Of a DNA stretch of 64,000 nucleotides, positions 45,895 to 53,347 are shown in pieces. Position numbers and translations under genes: made by a program. The notes beneath the pieces are model-generated. The model ran no database searches. It saw nothing but the letters and a program-made list of their open reading frames with translations, and had not been told where the DNA came from. Source of the stretch: Sandaracinaceae bacterium (GTDB taxonomy: Bacteria > Myxococcota_A > Polyangia > Polyangiales > Sandaracinaceae); assembly GCA_020633195.1 (NCBI GenBank), contig JACKEC010000019.1, forward strand, positions 124,001 through 188,000, written 5' to 3'. The first letter of the stretch is position 1, and every line of letters begins with the position of its first letter.

Positions 45895-46494
45895 TCAGTC
45901 CCTACGGCGCGGGCGTCGCCGGTCGCGGTCGCCGCCACCACCGCCGCGGCTGCCAGACGACGGGATGATCTGGATCCGCCGGCCGAGGCCCTCGCCGTTG
46001 CTCTTGGTGGTGACGTCGGGGAACTTCGCGAGCGACAGGTGGATGAGGCGGCGGTCGCGCGCTGGCATCGGCTCGAGGGTGATCGTGCGCCCCTGGTCGA
46101 CGGCCCGCTTCGCCTCGCGGCGCGCCATGTTCACGAGGTTCTTGTCGTGCCGGTCGCGGTAGTCGCCGCTGTCGACCACGATGTACCGCCGCCCGTCGGG
46201 GAAGCGGTTCACGATCTTGTTCACGAGGAACTGCAAGGCGTCGAGGGTCTGCCCCTTCTTGCCGATGGCCCGCCCCGCGTCCGGTCCGGCGACGTCGAGG
46301 ACGACGCGCTCGTCGTCCTCTCGCACGTCCACGGTCGCGTCGAGGTCCATCCGAGACAGGATCCCCTCGAGGACCTCCCTCGCGTAGTCGGCCTTGCCGT
46401 CCTCGTCGAGGTCGTCGTCGTCGCGATCTTCGACCCCCACCAACAGCGCTCCCTCGAGGGGCGCCTCCTTCAGCTCGTTTTCACGCTCGTCCAC
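45895..46494 (-). CDS. khpB: KhpB (Jag/EloR) KH-R3H RNA-binding protein
   Basis: A 199-residue protein. It lacks the long N-terminal Jag domain and has a KH domain with GRAIGKKGQTLDALQFLVNK (near 85-105), and a C-terminal R3H domain with ARDRRLIHLSL. The last 20 residues are an Arg/Gly/Asp tail. The GTG at 46494 overlaps the yidC 3' end by 14 bases; a longer start at 46584 would overlap far more. KhpB/Jag follows YidC in many genomes and binds RNA in growth and cell-division control. Confidence 0.88.
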   Translation of the reverse strand: MDERENELKEAPLEGALLVGVEDRDDDDLDEDGKADYAREVLEGILSRMDLDATVDVREDDERVVLDVAGPDAGRAIGKKGQTLDALQFLVNKIVNRFPDGRRYIVVDSGDYRDRHDKNLVNMARREAKRAVDQGRTITLEPMPARDRRLIHLSLAKFPDVTTKSNGEGLGRRIQIIPSSGSRGGGGGDRDRRRPRRRD

Positions 46495-48277
46495 GGCGTA
46501 CCTTCCGCTTGCGCCGCGGGCGGCGCTTCTGCGAGTTGGGGGAGTCGTCGCTCCCGTCGTCGGGGTCCTCTTCCTCGTCGTCATCCGACGACTCGGCCGG
46601 CCCCGCCGCGTTGACCTCCCTCTGGAGGCGATACTCGTTCAGCCGCATCTGTGCGATGCCCAGCCCCGAGTTGGTCAGCATGTACAAGCACAAGCCGCTC
46701 GGCAGGAAGAGCATGAACACCGTGATCATGATGGGCATGAAGTACATCATCATCTTGGCCTGCGTCGGGTCCATGGACGTCGGGCTCAGCCGCTGCTGAA
46801 CGTGCATGAGCACGCCGAGGCAGAGGGGCAGGACGTAGTAGGGATCCGGCGCGGAGAGGTCGACGAGCCAGCCGTAGAACGGCATGTGGTACAGCTCGAT
46901 GTTCGTCGACAGCGACGTGTAGAGCGCCCACCAGACCGGGAGCTGGACGAGCGACGGCAAGCACCCCGCGAGCGGGTTGATCTTGTGCTTGCGATAGAGC
47001 TCCATCGTGGCGGCGCCCTTTTTCTCGGCGTCGTCCTTGTAGAGCTGGTTGATGCGATCCATCTCCGGCTTGAGCCGGCGCATCTTCGCCATCGAGCTGA
47101 AGCTGAGGTTGGTCAGCGGGAACAGCGTCAGGCGGATCATCAGCGTGAGCAGGATGATCGCGAGGCCCCAGTTGGGGATGTACTGATGCAGGACCCCGAG
47201 CAGCCGCGCGAGCTGGTTCGCGATGAGCGCGAAGAAGCCCAGGTCGATCATCTCGGGCAAGCCGTGCCCCGCGAGGTGGAGCGGGTCGGGCGCCTTCGGG
47301 CCCATGTAGGCGAGCGTCCGGTACGTGTGCGAGCCGCCCGGCTCGATCGCCTCCCAGCCGTACAGCAGACGCGACCGGAACAGCGTCCCGATCGCGTCGT
47401 CGCTGTTGGGCAGGTCCGTCGCGGCGAGGGCGCAGCGCGCCGCGGGGGCGCCCGTGTCCGCGGCCATCGCCTGCGTGAAGTAGACGTTCTCGACAGCGGC
47501 GATGCGGACGTCGCCGTCGCCGTAGCCGTGCTCGCCGTCCTCGGTGAGCTTGCCGCGGTCCTTGCGCTCGGTCTCGTCGCCGTAGAGGCACGCGCCGTGG
47601 CTGATGTAAGAGCTGCGCGACGCGATGATGCCGCCCGACTCGTCCTCGCGCTCGACCCAGTGCCAGGCCTCGAGCTCGAGCCGCGTGGTGCGCTCGTAGT
47701 TGGCCGTGTTCTCGACGCGGACCGTGTGCCAGAGCTGGTACGGGCCCTGGCCGGCGACGAAGGCGCGGACCACGCGCACGCCGTTGCCGCTCCACGTCAG
47801 GTGCACCTCGCGCTCGGAGACCTGATCGAGCTCCCACACGGCGTCGTCGGGGATGTCGATCCCGCCGAGCTGCATGCGGAGCGACTCGTAGCGCTCCTGC
47901 TCGTCGTAGCCGTGCCGCGGGTGACCGGGGGTGCTCGTGGTGAGCACGTCGAGCGGGTTGCCCTCGTCGTCGGTGAAGCGCGGGTCGTTCGTGATCTCGA
48001 ACGAGGTGACGCCGCCGCCGAGGTTGTCGATCTCGGCGCGGTAGTGGTCGGCGACGATGGTGCCCACCACGCGCCGCGCGAGGCGCGCCTCGGGCGCGAG
48101 GTGCTCGACCGCGGCCTCCCCGTGCGTCGCGTCGGACGGCTCGTCGGGGGCGTCGGTCGTCTGGGGCGTCTCGGGGGGCGCCTCGGAGTCGAGGAGCTCG
48201 GTCGCCGTGTAGTAGAGGACGGCGATCCCGACCGCGACGACGATCAGGGCGAGGGTGCGCCGGTTGTTATTGTCCAT
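46481..48277 (-). CDS. yidC: YidC membrane protein insertase
   Basis: A 598-residue YidC. An N-terminal helix (ALIVVAVGIAVLYYTATELL) and a large periplasmic domain (about 50-330) precede the conserved insertase core (GWLVDLSAPDPYYVLPLCLGVLMHVQQRL, PTQAKMMMYFMPIMITVFMLFLPSGL). The cytosolic loop KMRRLKPEMDRINQLYKDD is present. The C-tail is acidic, then strongly basic (KRRPRRKRKVRRGRA). Length is within the proteobacterial range (about 550-600). The ATG at 48277 overlaps yidD by 11 bases. It inserts membrane proteins alone or with Sec. Confidence 0.95.
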   Translation of the reverse strand: MDNNNRRTLALIVVAVGIAVLYYTATELLDSEAPPETPQTTDAPDEPSDATHGEAAVEHLAPEARLARRVVGTIVADHYRAEIDNLGGGVTSFEITNDPRFTDDEGNPLDVLTTSTPGHPRHGYDEQERYESLRMQLGGIDIPDDAVWELDQVSEREVHLTWSGNGVRVVRAFVAGQGPYQLWHTVRVENTANYERTTRLELEAWHWVEREDESGGIIASRSSYISHGACLYGDETERKDRGKLTEDGEHGYGDGDVRIAAVENVYFTQAMAADTGAPAARCALAATDLPNSDDAIGTLFRSRLLYGWEAIEPGGSHTYRTLAYMGPKAPDPLHLAGHGLPEMIDLGFFALIANQLARLLGVLHQYIPNWGLAIILLTLMIRLTLFPLTNLSFSSMAKMRRLKPEMDRINQLYKDDAEKKGAATMELYRKHKINPLAGCLPSLVQLPVWWALYTSLSTNIELYHMPFYGWLVDLSAPDPYYVLPLCLGVLMHVQQRLSPTSMDPTQAKMMMYFMPIMITVFMLFLPSGLCLYMLTNSGLGIAQMRLNEYRLQREVNAAGPAESSDDDEEEDPDDGSDDSPNSQKRRPRRKRKVRRGRA

Positions 48278-48542
48278 CGGGGTCGGCCGTGAGCTCGGGC
48301 GGCGGATCGAAGCCACCAGGGTGGAAGGGGTGGCATCGGCTGATACGGCGAACGCCCAGCCAGCCTCCCCGCAGCGCGCCGAAGCGCTCGATGCAGGTGG
48401 CCGTGTACCGGGAGCAGGACGGATGGAAGCGACAGACGCTGCCGATGAGCGGAGAGAGCGTCCACCAGTAGACCCGGATCAAGACCAGGAAGACCTGCGC
48501 CATGATGCCCGGGCTGGGAGCTGCTCTGACTTCGCTCGTCAC
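48267..48542 (-). CDS. yidD: YidD membrane-protein insertion efficiency factor
   Basis: A 91-residue YidD. The signature LIRVYWWTLSPLIGSVCRFHPSCSRYTATCIERFGALRGG and CHPFHPGGFDPPP is complete, including the Cys residues. The GTG at 48542 overlaps the rnpA TGA (GTGA), while a later ATG at 48503 gives 78 residues; the coupled start is preferred. YidD helps YidC-dependent insertion and sits between rnpA and yidC in the usual order. Confidence 0.92.
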   Translation of the reverse strand: MTSEVRAAPSPGIMAQVFLVLIRVYWWTLSPLIGSVCRFHPSCSRYTATCIERFGALRGGWLGVRRISRCHPFHPGGFDPPPELTADPDGQ

Positions 48543-48949
48543 GTGGTTTCGGGGGGCTCGAGGACGGACGTCATGCGGCGGCGGACGCGGCCGAGCTCGT
48601 TCTCGACGTCGTCGTAACCCAGAAGGGGGGCACCCGATTTCGCGATGATCACGACATCGCACCCCTTCGGGAACATCAGACGGTTACGCCGGAACACCTC
48701 TCTCACCACTCGCTTCACCCGATTTCGCCCAACCGCGTTCGCGACGCGCTTGGTTACGGTCACGCCGAGTCGTGTCGGGGCCGAAGCGTCCGGCCGGGGG
48801 CGCAGCACGACGACGAAGTGTCGCGTGTGCACCCGATGGCCGTCCCGCTGGACAACGAGGAACTCGGCGCGCCGCCGGAGTCGCTGATCGCGAGGGAAGA
48901 CGTCGCGCGGGAGCTCCTCGCCCTGCTCGGTCGTGGCCGGCTCCGTTAC
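48539..48949 (-). CDS. rnpA: RNase P protein component (start codon unclear)
   Basis: The core QRLRRRAEFLVVQRDGHRVHTRHFVVV, LGVTVTKRVANAVGRNRVKRVVREVFRRN and DVVIIAKSGAP is a normal RnpA, with the RNR signature. Upstream of it no in-frame ATG, GTG, TTG or CTG occurs until beyond the start of rpmH; the frame stays open right through rpmH. The coordinate used (48949, a GTA overlapping the rpmH TAA) is only a convenience giving 136 residues. A GTG at 48832 would remove part of the core. It acts with the RNase P RNA on tRNA 5' ends. Its stop overlaps the yidD GTG. Confidence 0.85.
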   Translation of the reverse strand, partial: VTEPATTEQGEELPRDVFPRDQRLRRRAEFLVVQRDGHRVHTRHFVVVLRPRPDASAPTRLGVTVTKRVANAVGRNRVKRVVREVFRRNRLMFPKGCDVVIIAKSGAPLLGYDDVENELGRVRRRMTSVLEPPETT

Positions 48950-49095
48950 TTCTTGTAGCCGCTGACCGCGAGGCTCTTGCGGCCCTTGGAGCGGCGACGC
49001 GAGAGGACAGAGCGGCCGCCGGCGGTCTTCATGCGAGCACGAAACCCGTGCTTCCTGAGGCGGCGGGTTCGGTGCGGTTGGTAGGTGCGCTTCAC
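48946..49095 (-). CDS. rpmH: 50S ribosomal protein L34
   Basis: A 49-residue L34: KRTYQPHRTRRLRKHGFRARMKTAGGRSVLSRRRSKGRKSLAV, ending SGYKK. It is slightly longer than the usual 44-46 residues at the C-terminus. The GTG at 49095 follows GGAGG by 6 bases. The 104-base leader separates it from radC. It is the first gene of the rpmH-rnpA-yidD-yidC-khpB operon. Confidence 0.95.
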   Translation of the reverse strand: MKRTYQPHRTRRLRKHGFRARMKTAGGRSVLSRRRSKGRKSLAVSGYKK

Positions 49096-49174
49096 AGCAT
49101 TCCTCCGTGCGATACGGGGTTGAATCGGGCCTTCTACGGCGGACGCATGGAACCGTCGACGCCGAGAAGGCGGC

Positions 49175-49204
49175 AAGTAAGACGCTCGATCGGGAGCCTG
49201 TCAA
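49175..49204 (-). promoter_or_regulatory. Putative rpmH operon promoter
   Basis: On the minus strand a perfect TTGACA -35 box (49204-49199) is followed after 18 bases by TTACTT (49180-49175), an imperfect -10 box. It overlaps the radC stop and lies about 80 bases before the rpmH GTG. The weak -10 makes this tentative. Confidence 0.5.
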
Positions 49205-49875
49205 GGCGGCGCGAGCAACCCCGCGTCCAAGAAGCTGAAGTACCCCTCCCGCCCGATCACCACGTGGTCGAGCAGCCGGATGCCGATCAGCTCGCCCGCG
49301 CGGGCGAGCCGCTCGGTGAGCGCGACGTCCTCCGCGCTCGGCGTCGGCTCCCCGCTCGGGTGGTTGTGGAGCACGATCACGCTCGCCGCGGCCTCGCGGA
49401 TCAAGGCCCGGAACACGTCGGCGGGGGCGACGGGGCAAGCCGTCAGCCCGCCGCGCGCGATCTCGATCGCGCGGATGGGGCGGCTCTTCGCGTCGAGGGC
49501 GACCGCGCAGAACACCTCGACGTCGAGGTCCGCGAGGGAGGCTCGAAACGCGGCGTCGACGTCCCGGCTCGACGAGATGCGCGCGCGACGATCGAGGGGC
49601 CGGCTCAGGACGCGGCGGCCGAGCTCGACCGCGGCGATCAGCCGGCTGGCCTTCGTGGGGCCGAGCCCGACGAGCTGCTCGAGCCCACCCGCGCCGAGCT
49701 TGGCGAGGCCGTCGAGGCCGCCGACCTCGTGGAGCAGTCGGGTCGCGAGGACGGCGACGGGCTCGCCCGCCCCGCCGGTGCCGAGCAAGAGGGCGACGAG
49801 CTCGGCGTCCGACAAACGGGTCTGACCGACGGAGCGGAGGCGCTCGCGGGGGCCTTCGAGGGTGAGAGCTTCCAT
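49201..49875 (-). CDS. radC: RadC-family (UPF0758) JAB-domain protein
   Basis: A 224-residue RadC. The N-terminal helix-hairpin-helix region has LRSVGQTRLSDAELVALLLGTG and LVGLGPTKASRLIAAVELG. The C-terminal MPN+/JAB metallo motif VLHNHPSGEPTPSAEDVALT supplies His170, His172 and Asp183. Despite the name, a repair role is not established. The ATG at 49875 gives the usual length. Its stop is part of the putative rpmH promoter. Confidence 0.92.
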   Translation of the reverse strand: MEALTLEGPRERLRSVGQTRLSDAELVALLLGTGGAGEPVAVLATRLLHEVGGLDGLAKLGAGGLEQLVGLGPTKASRLIAAVELGRRVLSRPLDRRARISSSRDVDAAFRASLADLDVEVFCAVALDAKSRPIRAIEIARGGLTACPVAPADVFRALIREAAASVIVLHNHPSGEPTPSAEDVALTERLARAGELIGIRLLDHVVIGREGYFSFLDAGLLAPP

Positions 49876-49938
49876 GCGGCGAGCCTGGTGCAGGTCCGGG
49901 GCCGGACTCGCGGTCCTGTGATTCCGCGCAGTTGCGGC

Positions 49939-49990
49939 CGCGGATCGGCGACGGCGGCGAAGATCGAGCGGCGATCGCCGCCGATCCGCG
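49939..49990. repeat. 12-bp inverted repeat upstream of radC and the propeller gene
   Basis: CGCGGATCGGCG (49939-49950) pairs exactly with CGCCGATCCGCG (49979-49990), and an inner GGCGGCGA/TCGCCGCC pair competes with it. It lies in the 154-base gap between divergent radC and the propeller gene. It may be a shared regulatory site or a structural repeat. Confidence 0.5.
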
Positions 49991-50029
49991 AGGGGCGCGC
50001 GCGGGCGCGGGGTGCTAACGAGGGGCGCA

Positions 50030-51445
50030 GTGGATCGCCGGAGGCTGTTGATCGGGGGGATGTGGGTCGCGGCGATCGCGGCGATCGTGGCCATCTACCT
50101 GACGCTCGAGCCGCCGGTCGACGACGTGCAGACCCGCGAAGGCGGCGAGGCCCGCACGTTCGTCGCGGGCGAGGACGTGGCCGAGGGGCCGAGCCGCATC
50201 GGTTTGGCCGTCGCCGAGGACACCGGATCGGTCGCGCACTACCGCGGCGGCGTTCGTCACACGGGGCGCAGCCCGTTCCGCGGACCCGCGAGCGCCGCGC
50301 GCGCCTGGCAGCACGAGATCGGCGCGCGCATCTCGGCGCAGTCGGTCCTCGGCGAGGACGGCACGATCTACGTCGGCGCCCACGACCATCGGTTCTACGC
50401 GATCTCGCCGACCGGCGAGGAGCGCTGGTCGGTCCCGATGCACCAGAAGGTCTGGTCGGCGGCGGCGGTGGTCGGCGACACCGTCTTCGTCGGCTCCGAC
50501 GCCGACGCGTTCTTCGCGCTCGACACGGCGAACGGCCACACGCGCTGGCGGATCCGCGCCGAGGGCGACGCCGACGGGGCGCCGGCGATCTACGACGGTC
50601 ACGTCTACTTCACCGCCGGCCCTCACCTCTACGCGGTCACGCTCGACGGAGAGCTGCAGTGGCGCTTCCAGGCGCGCGGGCCGTTCCTCATCTCGAGCCC
50701 CGCGATCGACTCGGACGGGACGATCTACGTCGGCTCGATCGACGACCACGTCTACGCGGTGGCGCCCGACGGCCGCCAGCGCTGGGAGTACAGGAGCGGA
50801 GGCAACATCAGCTCGAGCCCGGTGATCGGCGACGACGGGCTGATCTACTTCGGGTCCGACGACGAGTACGTCCACGCCCTCGACCGCGACGGCCACCGCG
50901 TCTGGCGAACGCACCTCGACGGGTTCATCCGCGCGCCGGTCGCGCTCGGGCGCAACGGCGACGTCATCGCCGCGGTGTACGGGCCGCGGCCGCGCGTCGT
51001 GTCGATGAGCGCGAGCGACGGGGAGCTGCGCTGGTACTTCCCCGTCAACGTGACCGAGTCGCCCGAGATCGGCGTCGCCTCCGGGCCGCTCGTCGATCGG
51101 GACGGCAACCTCTACTTCGGCGCGCACGACGACTTCCTCTACGCGATCTCGGGCGAGGGCGCGCTGCGCTGGATTCACCGCTTCGGCGAGGACATCGACT
51201 CGGCGCCGATCTTGGCGGAAGACGGAACCCTCATCGTCGGGTGCGACGACGGGTTCCTGTACGCGATCGTCGAGGACCAGGGGCGGTCGGACGCGGGGGC
51301 GGGAGCCGACGCTGGTGCGGAGGGCGAGGCCGCGGCCGAGGTTGAGCCCCATTCCGAGCCCGCTTCCGAGCCCGAGCCCGAGCCCGCGACCGAGCCTGCG
51401 GCCGGTTCCGAGCCCGCGTCCGCGGCCGAGCCCGGCGCCGACTGA
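50030..51445 (+). CDS. PQQ-like beta-propeller protein, membrane-anchored
   Basis: A 471-residue protein. The GTG at 50030 follows GAGG by 6 bases. A basic start (DRRRLLIGG) and a single transmembrane helix (about 8-26) anchor it. The body is a seven- to eight-bladed PQQ-enzyme-like propeller with the repeats DGTIYVGAHDHRFYAI, DTVFVGSDADAFFAL, DGTIYVGSIDDHVYAV, DGLIYFGSDDEYVHAL and DGTLIVGCDDGFLYAI. The last 45 residues are a Pro/Glu/Ala tail. It resembles BamB-type scaffolds rather than enzymes; ligand unknown. It is divergent from radC. Confidence 0.85.
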   Translation: MDRRRLLIGGMWVAAIAAIVAIYLTLEPPVDDVQTREGGEARTFVAGEDVAEGPSRIGLAVAEDTGSVAHYRGGVRHTGRSPFRGPASAARAWQHEIGARISAQSVLGEDGTIYVGAHDHRFYAISPTGEERWSVPMHQKVWSAAAVVGDTVFVGSDADAFFALDTANGHTRWRIRAEGDADGAPAIYDGHVYFTAGPHLYAVTLDGELQWRFQARGPFLISSPAIDSDGTIYVGSIDDHVYAVAPDGRQRWEYRSGGNISSSPVIGDDGLIYFGSDDEYVHALDRDGHRVWRTHLDGFIRAPVALGRNGDVIAAVYGPRPRVVSMSASDGELRWYFPVNVTESPEIGVASGPLVDRDGNLYFGAHDDFLYAISGEGALRWIHRFGEDIDSAPILAEDGTLIVGCDDGFLYAIVEDQGRSDAGAGADAGAEGEAAAEVEPHSEPASEPEPEPATEPAAGSEPASAAEPGAD

Positions 51446-51487
51446 CAGGGTTCGGAGGTTCATCCGCGCTCCCCGGTCACCGGGCTC

Positions 51488-51519
51488 TTGACAAACTTGG
51501 TTGGTCAACCAACTTATAC
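51488..51519 (+). promoter_or_regulatory. TetR-gene promoter with overlapping palindromic operator
   Basis: TTGACA (51488-51493) is a perfect -35 and TTATAC (51514-51519) a possible -10, though the 20-base spacer is long. The palindrome TTGGTTG-GT-CAACCAA (51497-51512) fills the spacer. The GTG of the TetR gene begins 4 bases after the -10, so the transcript may be leaderless. This fits autorepression by the TetR-type product. Confidence 0.7.
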
Positions 51520-51522
51520 GTC

Positions 51523-52134
51523 GTGGCCCGCCGACCCAACCGCACCGCTCGCCGCGCGCAGATCGTGGAGGCGATGCTGCGGGTGATGGCGGCGCGCGGC
51601 TACGAGCGCTCCTCCGTCGCGGCGATCGCCGAGGAGGCGGGGCTCACGCCGGGGCTCGTCCACTACCACTTCCGAAGCAAGGAAGAGGTGTTGCGGGCGC
51701 TCCTCGAGCACCTCGAGGCGATCCTCGAGGAGCGCTTCGTGCGGTTCTCGCGCGGCGCGGCCAACCCGCGAGACCGGCTCGCCGCGTTCGTCGACGCGCA
51801 CCTCGCGCGCGACGCGAGCGCCCGACCCGAGGCGGTCGCGTGCTGGGTCGCGCTCGGGACCGAGGCGCTCACCCGCGAGGACATCGGGGCGGCGTACCGC
51901 GACATGGTCGGCCGCCACCTCGCCGTCCTGCAGGGGCTCGTGCGCGACGCGCTCGACGCGGCCGCAGGCGACGTCGCGCGCGCCCCCGCGATCGCCGCGG
52001 GGCTCTACGCCGCCATCGAGGGCGCGTTCCGGCTGGCCGCGATCGCGCCGGGGGTGATCCCCGAGGGCTCCGCCGCCTCGACCCTGCACGCCATGACCGA
52101 CGGGCTCCTGGGCCCGAGAGAGGAAACGCCGTGA
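51523..52134 (+). CDS. TetR/AcrR-family transcriptional regulator
   Basis: A 203-residue TetR-type repressor. The N-terminal HTH (RRAQIVEAMLRVMAARGYERSSVAAIAEEAGLTPGLVHYHFRSKEEVL) is typical. The ligand-binding region (90-200) is helical and ends with a C-terminal dimerisation segment (AAGLYAAIEGAFRLAAIAPGV). The GTG at 51523 lies 4 bases after a -10-like element, suggesting a leaderless transcript. Its stop overlaps the CoaD-like GTG (GTGA). A palindrome in its promoter is the likely operator. Confidence 0.9.
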   Translation: MARRPNRTARRAQIVEAMLRVMAARGYERSSVAAIAEEAGLTPGLVHYHFRSKEEVLRALLEHLEAILEERFVRFSRGAANPRDRLAAFVDAHLARDASARPEAVACWVALGTEALTREDIGAAYRDMVGRHLAVLQGLVRDALDAAAGDVARAPAIAAGLYAAIEGAFRLAAIAPGVIPEGSAASTLHAMTDGLLGPREETP

Positions 52135-52619
52135 CCATCGCCGTCTACGCCGGGACGTTCGATCCCTTCACCTTCGGGCACCTGTCGGTCGTGAAGGAGG
52201 CCGTGCGCCTCTTCTCCCACGTGCGCGTGCTCGTCGCGGTGCACCCGACCAAGGAGCCGCTCTTCGATCTCGCCGAGCGCATCGCGATGGCGCGCGAGGT
52301 GGTCGGCCGCATGCCCACCGTGAGCTGCGACGGCACCGCGGGCATGGTCGTCGACTACGCGCGCGAGATCGGCGGGACGGTGCTCGTCCGCGGCCTGCGA
52401 GGCGAGGCGGACGCCGCCTACGAGACGCGCCTCGCGCAGAACAACCGCGAGCTCGGCCCGGAGATCCTCACGGTGATGCTCCCCGCGGAGCCGGCCCTGT
52501 CGGTCGTGTCGAGCACCGAGCTCAAGCGCCGCGCGCGGGCCGGTGAGCCGATCGAGTCCTTCTGCCCGCCGGTCGTCGCGAAGCGACTCGTCGCGAGGCT
52601 CGCGGGAGACGCGTCGTGA
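52131..52619 (+). CDS. coaD: Phosphopantetheine adenylyltransferase-like protein (CoaD)
   Basis: A 162-residue nucleotidyltransferase of CoaD length. GTFDPFTFGH (8-17) is the T/HxGH active-site motif, PTKEPLFDLAERIAMA follows, VLVRGLRGEADAAYETRLAQNNREL and SVVSSTELKRRA (normally ISSSLVKEVA) complete the pattern. It makes dephospho-CoA from ATP and phosphopantetheine. Being second in a TetR-led operon with GTGA overlaps on both sides is unusual for a housekeeping gene, so it may be a paralogue with a special role. Confidence 0.88.
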   Translation: MTIAVYAGTFDPFTFGHLSVVKEAVRLFSHVRVLVAVHPTKEPLFDLAERIAMAREVVGRMPTVSCDGTAGMVVDYAREIGGTVLVRGLRGEADAAYETRLAQNNRELGPEILTVMLPAEPALSVVSSTELKRRARAGEPIESFCPPVVAKRLVARLAGDAS

Positions 52620-53347
52620 GGCTCGTCCCCCTCGGCGTCGGCGACGCGTTCAGCGCGCGCTGGTACTCGTCGTGCCTCGCCCTCGAGCACGCGGACCGCT
52701 GGATCCTCCTCGACTGCCCGCACCCGATCCGGAAGATGCTCGCCGAGTCGGACGCGGGCGTGGACCTCGACCGCGTCGAGGCGGTCGCGCTCACCCACCT
52801 CCACGCCGACCACGCGTCGGGGCTCGAAGGCTACGGCTACTTCGCGCACTTCGCGCTCGGGCGCCCCGCGGTGATCGCGGCGCACCCGCCGGTGGTGGCG
52901 CGGCTCTGGGATGGCCACCTCGCGGCGGGCATGGAGCGCCTGGTCACGCCGGACCGACCCGCCAAGCGGACGTTCGCCGACTACTTCGAGCTGACCTCGC
53001 TGACCGTCGGCGAGGCGACCGAGGTGGGCCCGTTCACGATCGAGTGCCGGCCCACGCGTCACCACATCGCGACGACCGCGTTCCGGATCCACGCCGGTGA
53101 TCACAGCCTCGGCTACAGCGCCGACACCGCGTTCGACCCCGCGCTGATCGCGTGGCTCGACGAGGCCGACCTGATCGTGCACGAGACCAACTACGGCTCG
53201 CAGCACACGCCGTACGCGAAGCTCGCCGAGCTCCCCGCCGCGCTCCGCGCGAAGATGCGGCTGATCCACTACCCGGACGACTTCGACCTCGACGCGAGCG
53301 TCATCGAGCCGCTCGTCCAGGGGCGCGTGGTCCGGCTCGGCGCCTGA
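52616..53347 (+). CDS. Metallo-beta-lactamase-fold hydrolase
   Basis: A 243-residue MBL-fold enzyme of the RNase Z/elaC-like type. THLHADHASG gives His61, His63, Asp65 and His66; further ligands lie in TRHHIATT and SADTAFDP, and HETNYG and IHYPDDF supply the later His/Asp. The GTG overlaps the coaD stop (GTGA). Its 3' end overlaps the convergent atpG by 47 bases. It could be a phosphodiesterase or nuclease; substrate unknown. Confidence 0.88.
   Translation: MRLVPLGVGDAFSARWYSSCLALEHADRWILLDCPHPIRKMLAESDAGVDLDRVEAVALTHLHADHASGLEGYGYFAHFALGRPAVIAAHPPVVARLWDGHLAAGMERLVTPDRPAKRTFADYFELTSLTVGEATEVGPFTIECRPTRHHIATTAFRIHAGDHSLGYSADTAFDPALIAWLDEADLIVHETNYGSQHTPYAKLAELPAALRAKMRLIHYPDDFDLDASVIEPLVQGRVVRLGA

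Noticed and set aside
45862..45898. ATCTGAGTGAG direct repeats between rsmG and khpB
   Set aside because: Only two short copies lie over the rsmG stop; too little to call an element.
48267..49204. Replication origin near rpmH
   Set aside because: rpmH is often near oriC, but no dnaA, dnaN, AT-rich unwinding region or DnaA-box cluster is visible.
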